5,268 bases of DNA from NCBI GenBank assembly GCA_018065475.1, contig JAGHTD010000211.1, forward strand, positions 1 through 5,268, given 5' to 3'. The notes under the pieces are model-generated. The model was not told the DNA's origin. It made no database searches and saw only the letters and a program-made list of their open reading frames with translations. Both the position numbers and the translations under genes were made by a program. Origin of the DNA: Candidatus Colimorpha enterica. Its GTDB lineage: Bacteria; Bacillota; Clostridia; Oscillospirales; CAG-272. Shown piece by piece: positions 5,239 to 5,268 of the stretch (its first letter is position 1; every line of letters starts with the position of its first letter).

Positions 5239-5268
5239 TCCCAAATATTATTTCTTTTTTGTGTTTTT

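Overview
The window looks like a chromosomal piece from a Clostridia-type Firmicute, probably an anaerobic gut lineage. The evidence is a clear DarA/PstA-type cyclic-di-AMP receptor (a Firmicute family), strong AGGAGG-type ribosome sites, housekeeping promoters close to TTGACA-17-TATAAT, AT-rich intergenic DNA between GC-richer genes, and a lipoprotein-type binding protein of a kind common in Clostridia. A finer placement cannot be read from the sequence. There is no rRNA, tRNA, CRISPR array, transposase or phage gene.

Layout: (1) 1-982, minus: an ABC-transporter substrate-binding lipoprotein, cut by the left edge so its C-terminus and any permease/ATPase genes are outside. (2) 1056-1721, minus: a Crp/Fnr-family regulator. 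(3) 1722-1965: a divergent promoter region. (4) 1966-2724, plus: a stand-alone nucleoside-phosphorylase-fold protein resembling nucleosidases. (5) 2738-2767: a perfect palindromic two-way terminator. (6) 2772-3092, minus: the cyclic-di-AMP receptor DarA/PstA. (7) 3250-5166, minus: a heparinase II/III-type polysaccharide lyase without a visible signal peptide. (8) 5167-5268: its promoter with a probable repressor site. No gene-free stretch exceeds 300 bases.

The best-supported connection is regulatory. The same inverted repeat, GTTGC-N4-GCAAC with 8-bp arms in each case, occurs twice, once upstream of the regulator and once between the regulator and the binding-protein gene. The second copy is centred at about -41.5 from the start predicted by a perfect TATAAT, where no -35 box exists. 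That is the classic position of a class II Crp/Fnr activator. The regulator therefore probably switches on the transporter gene and also acts on its own promoter. The inducing ligand and the transported substrate are unknown.

The other genes look like separate transcription units: the nucleosidase-like gene has an extended -10 promoter and a GC hairpin touching its ribosome site; darA and the lyase each have a near-consensus promoter overlapped by an inverted repeat. I see no clear defence island, although the nucleosidase-like protein belongs to a superfamily that includes phage-defence effectors.
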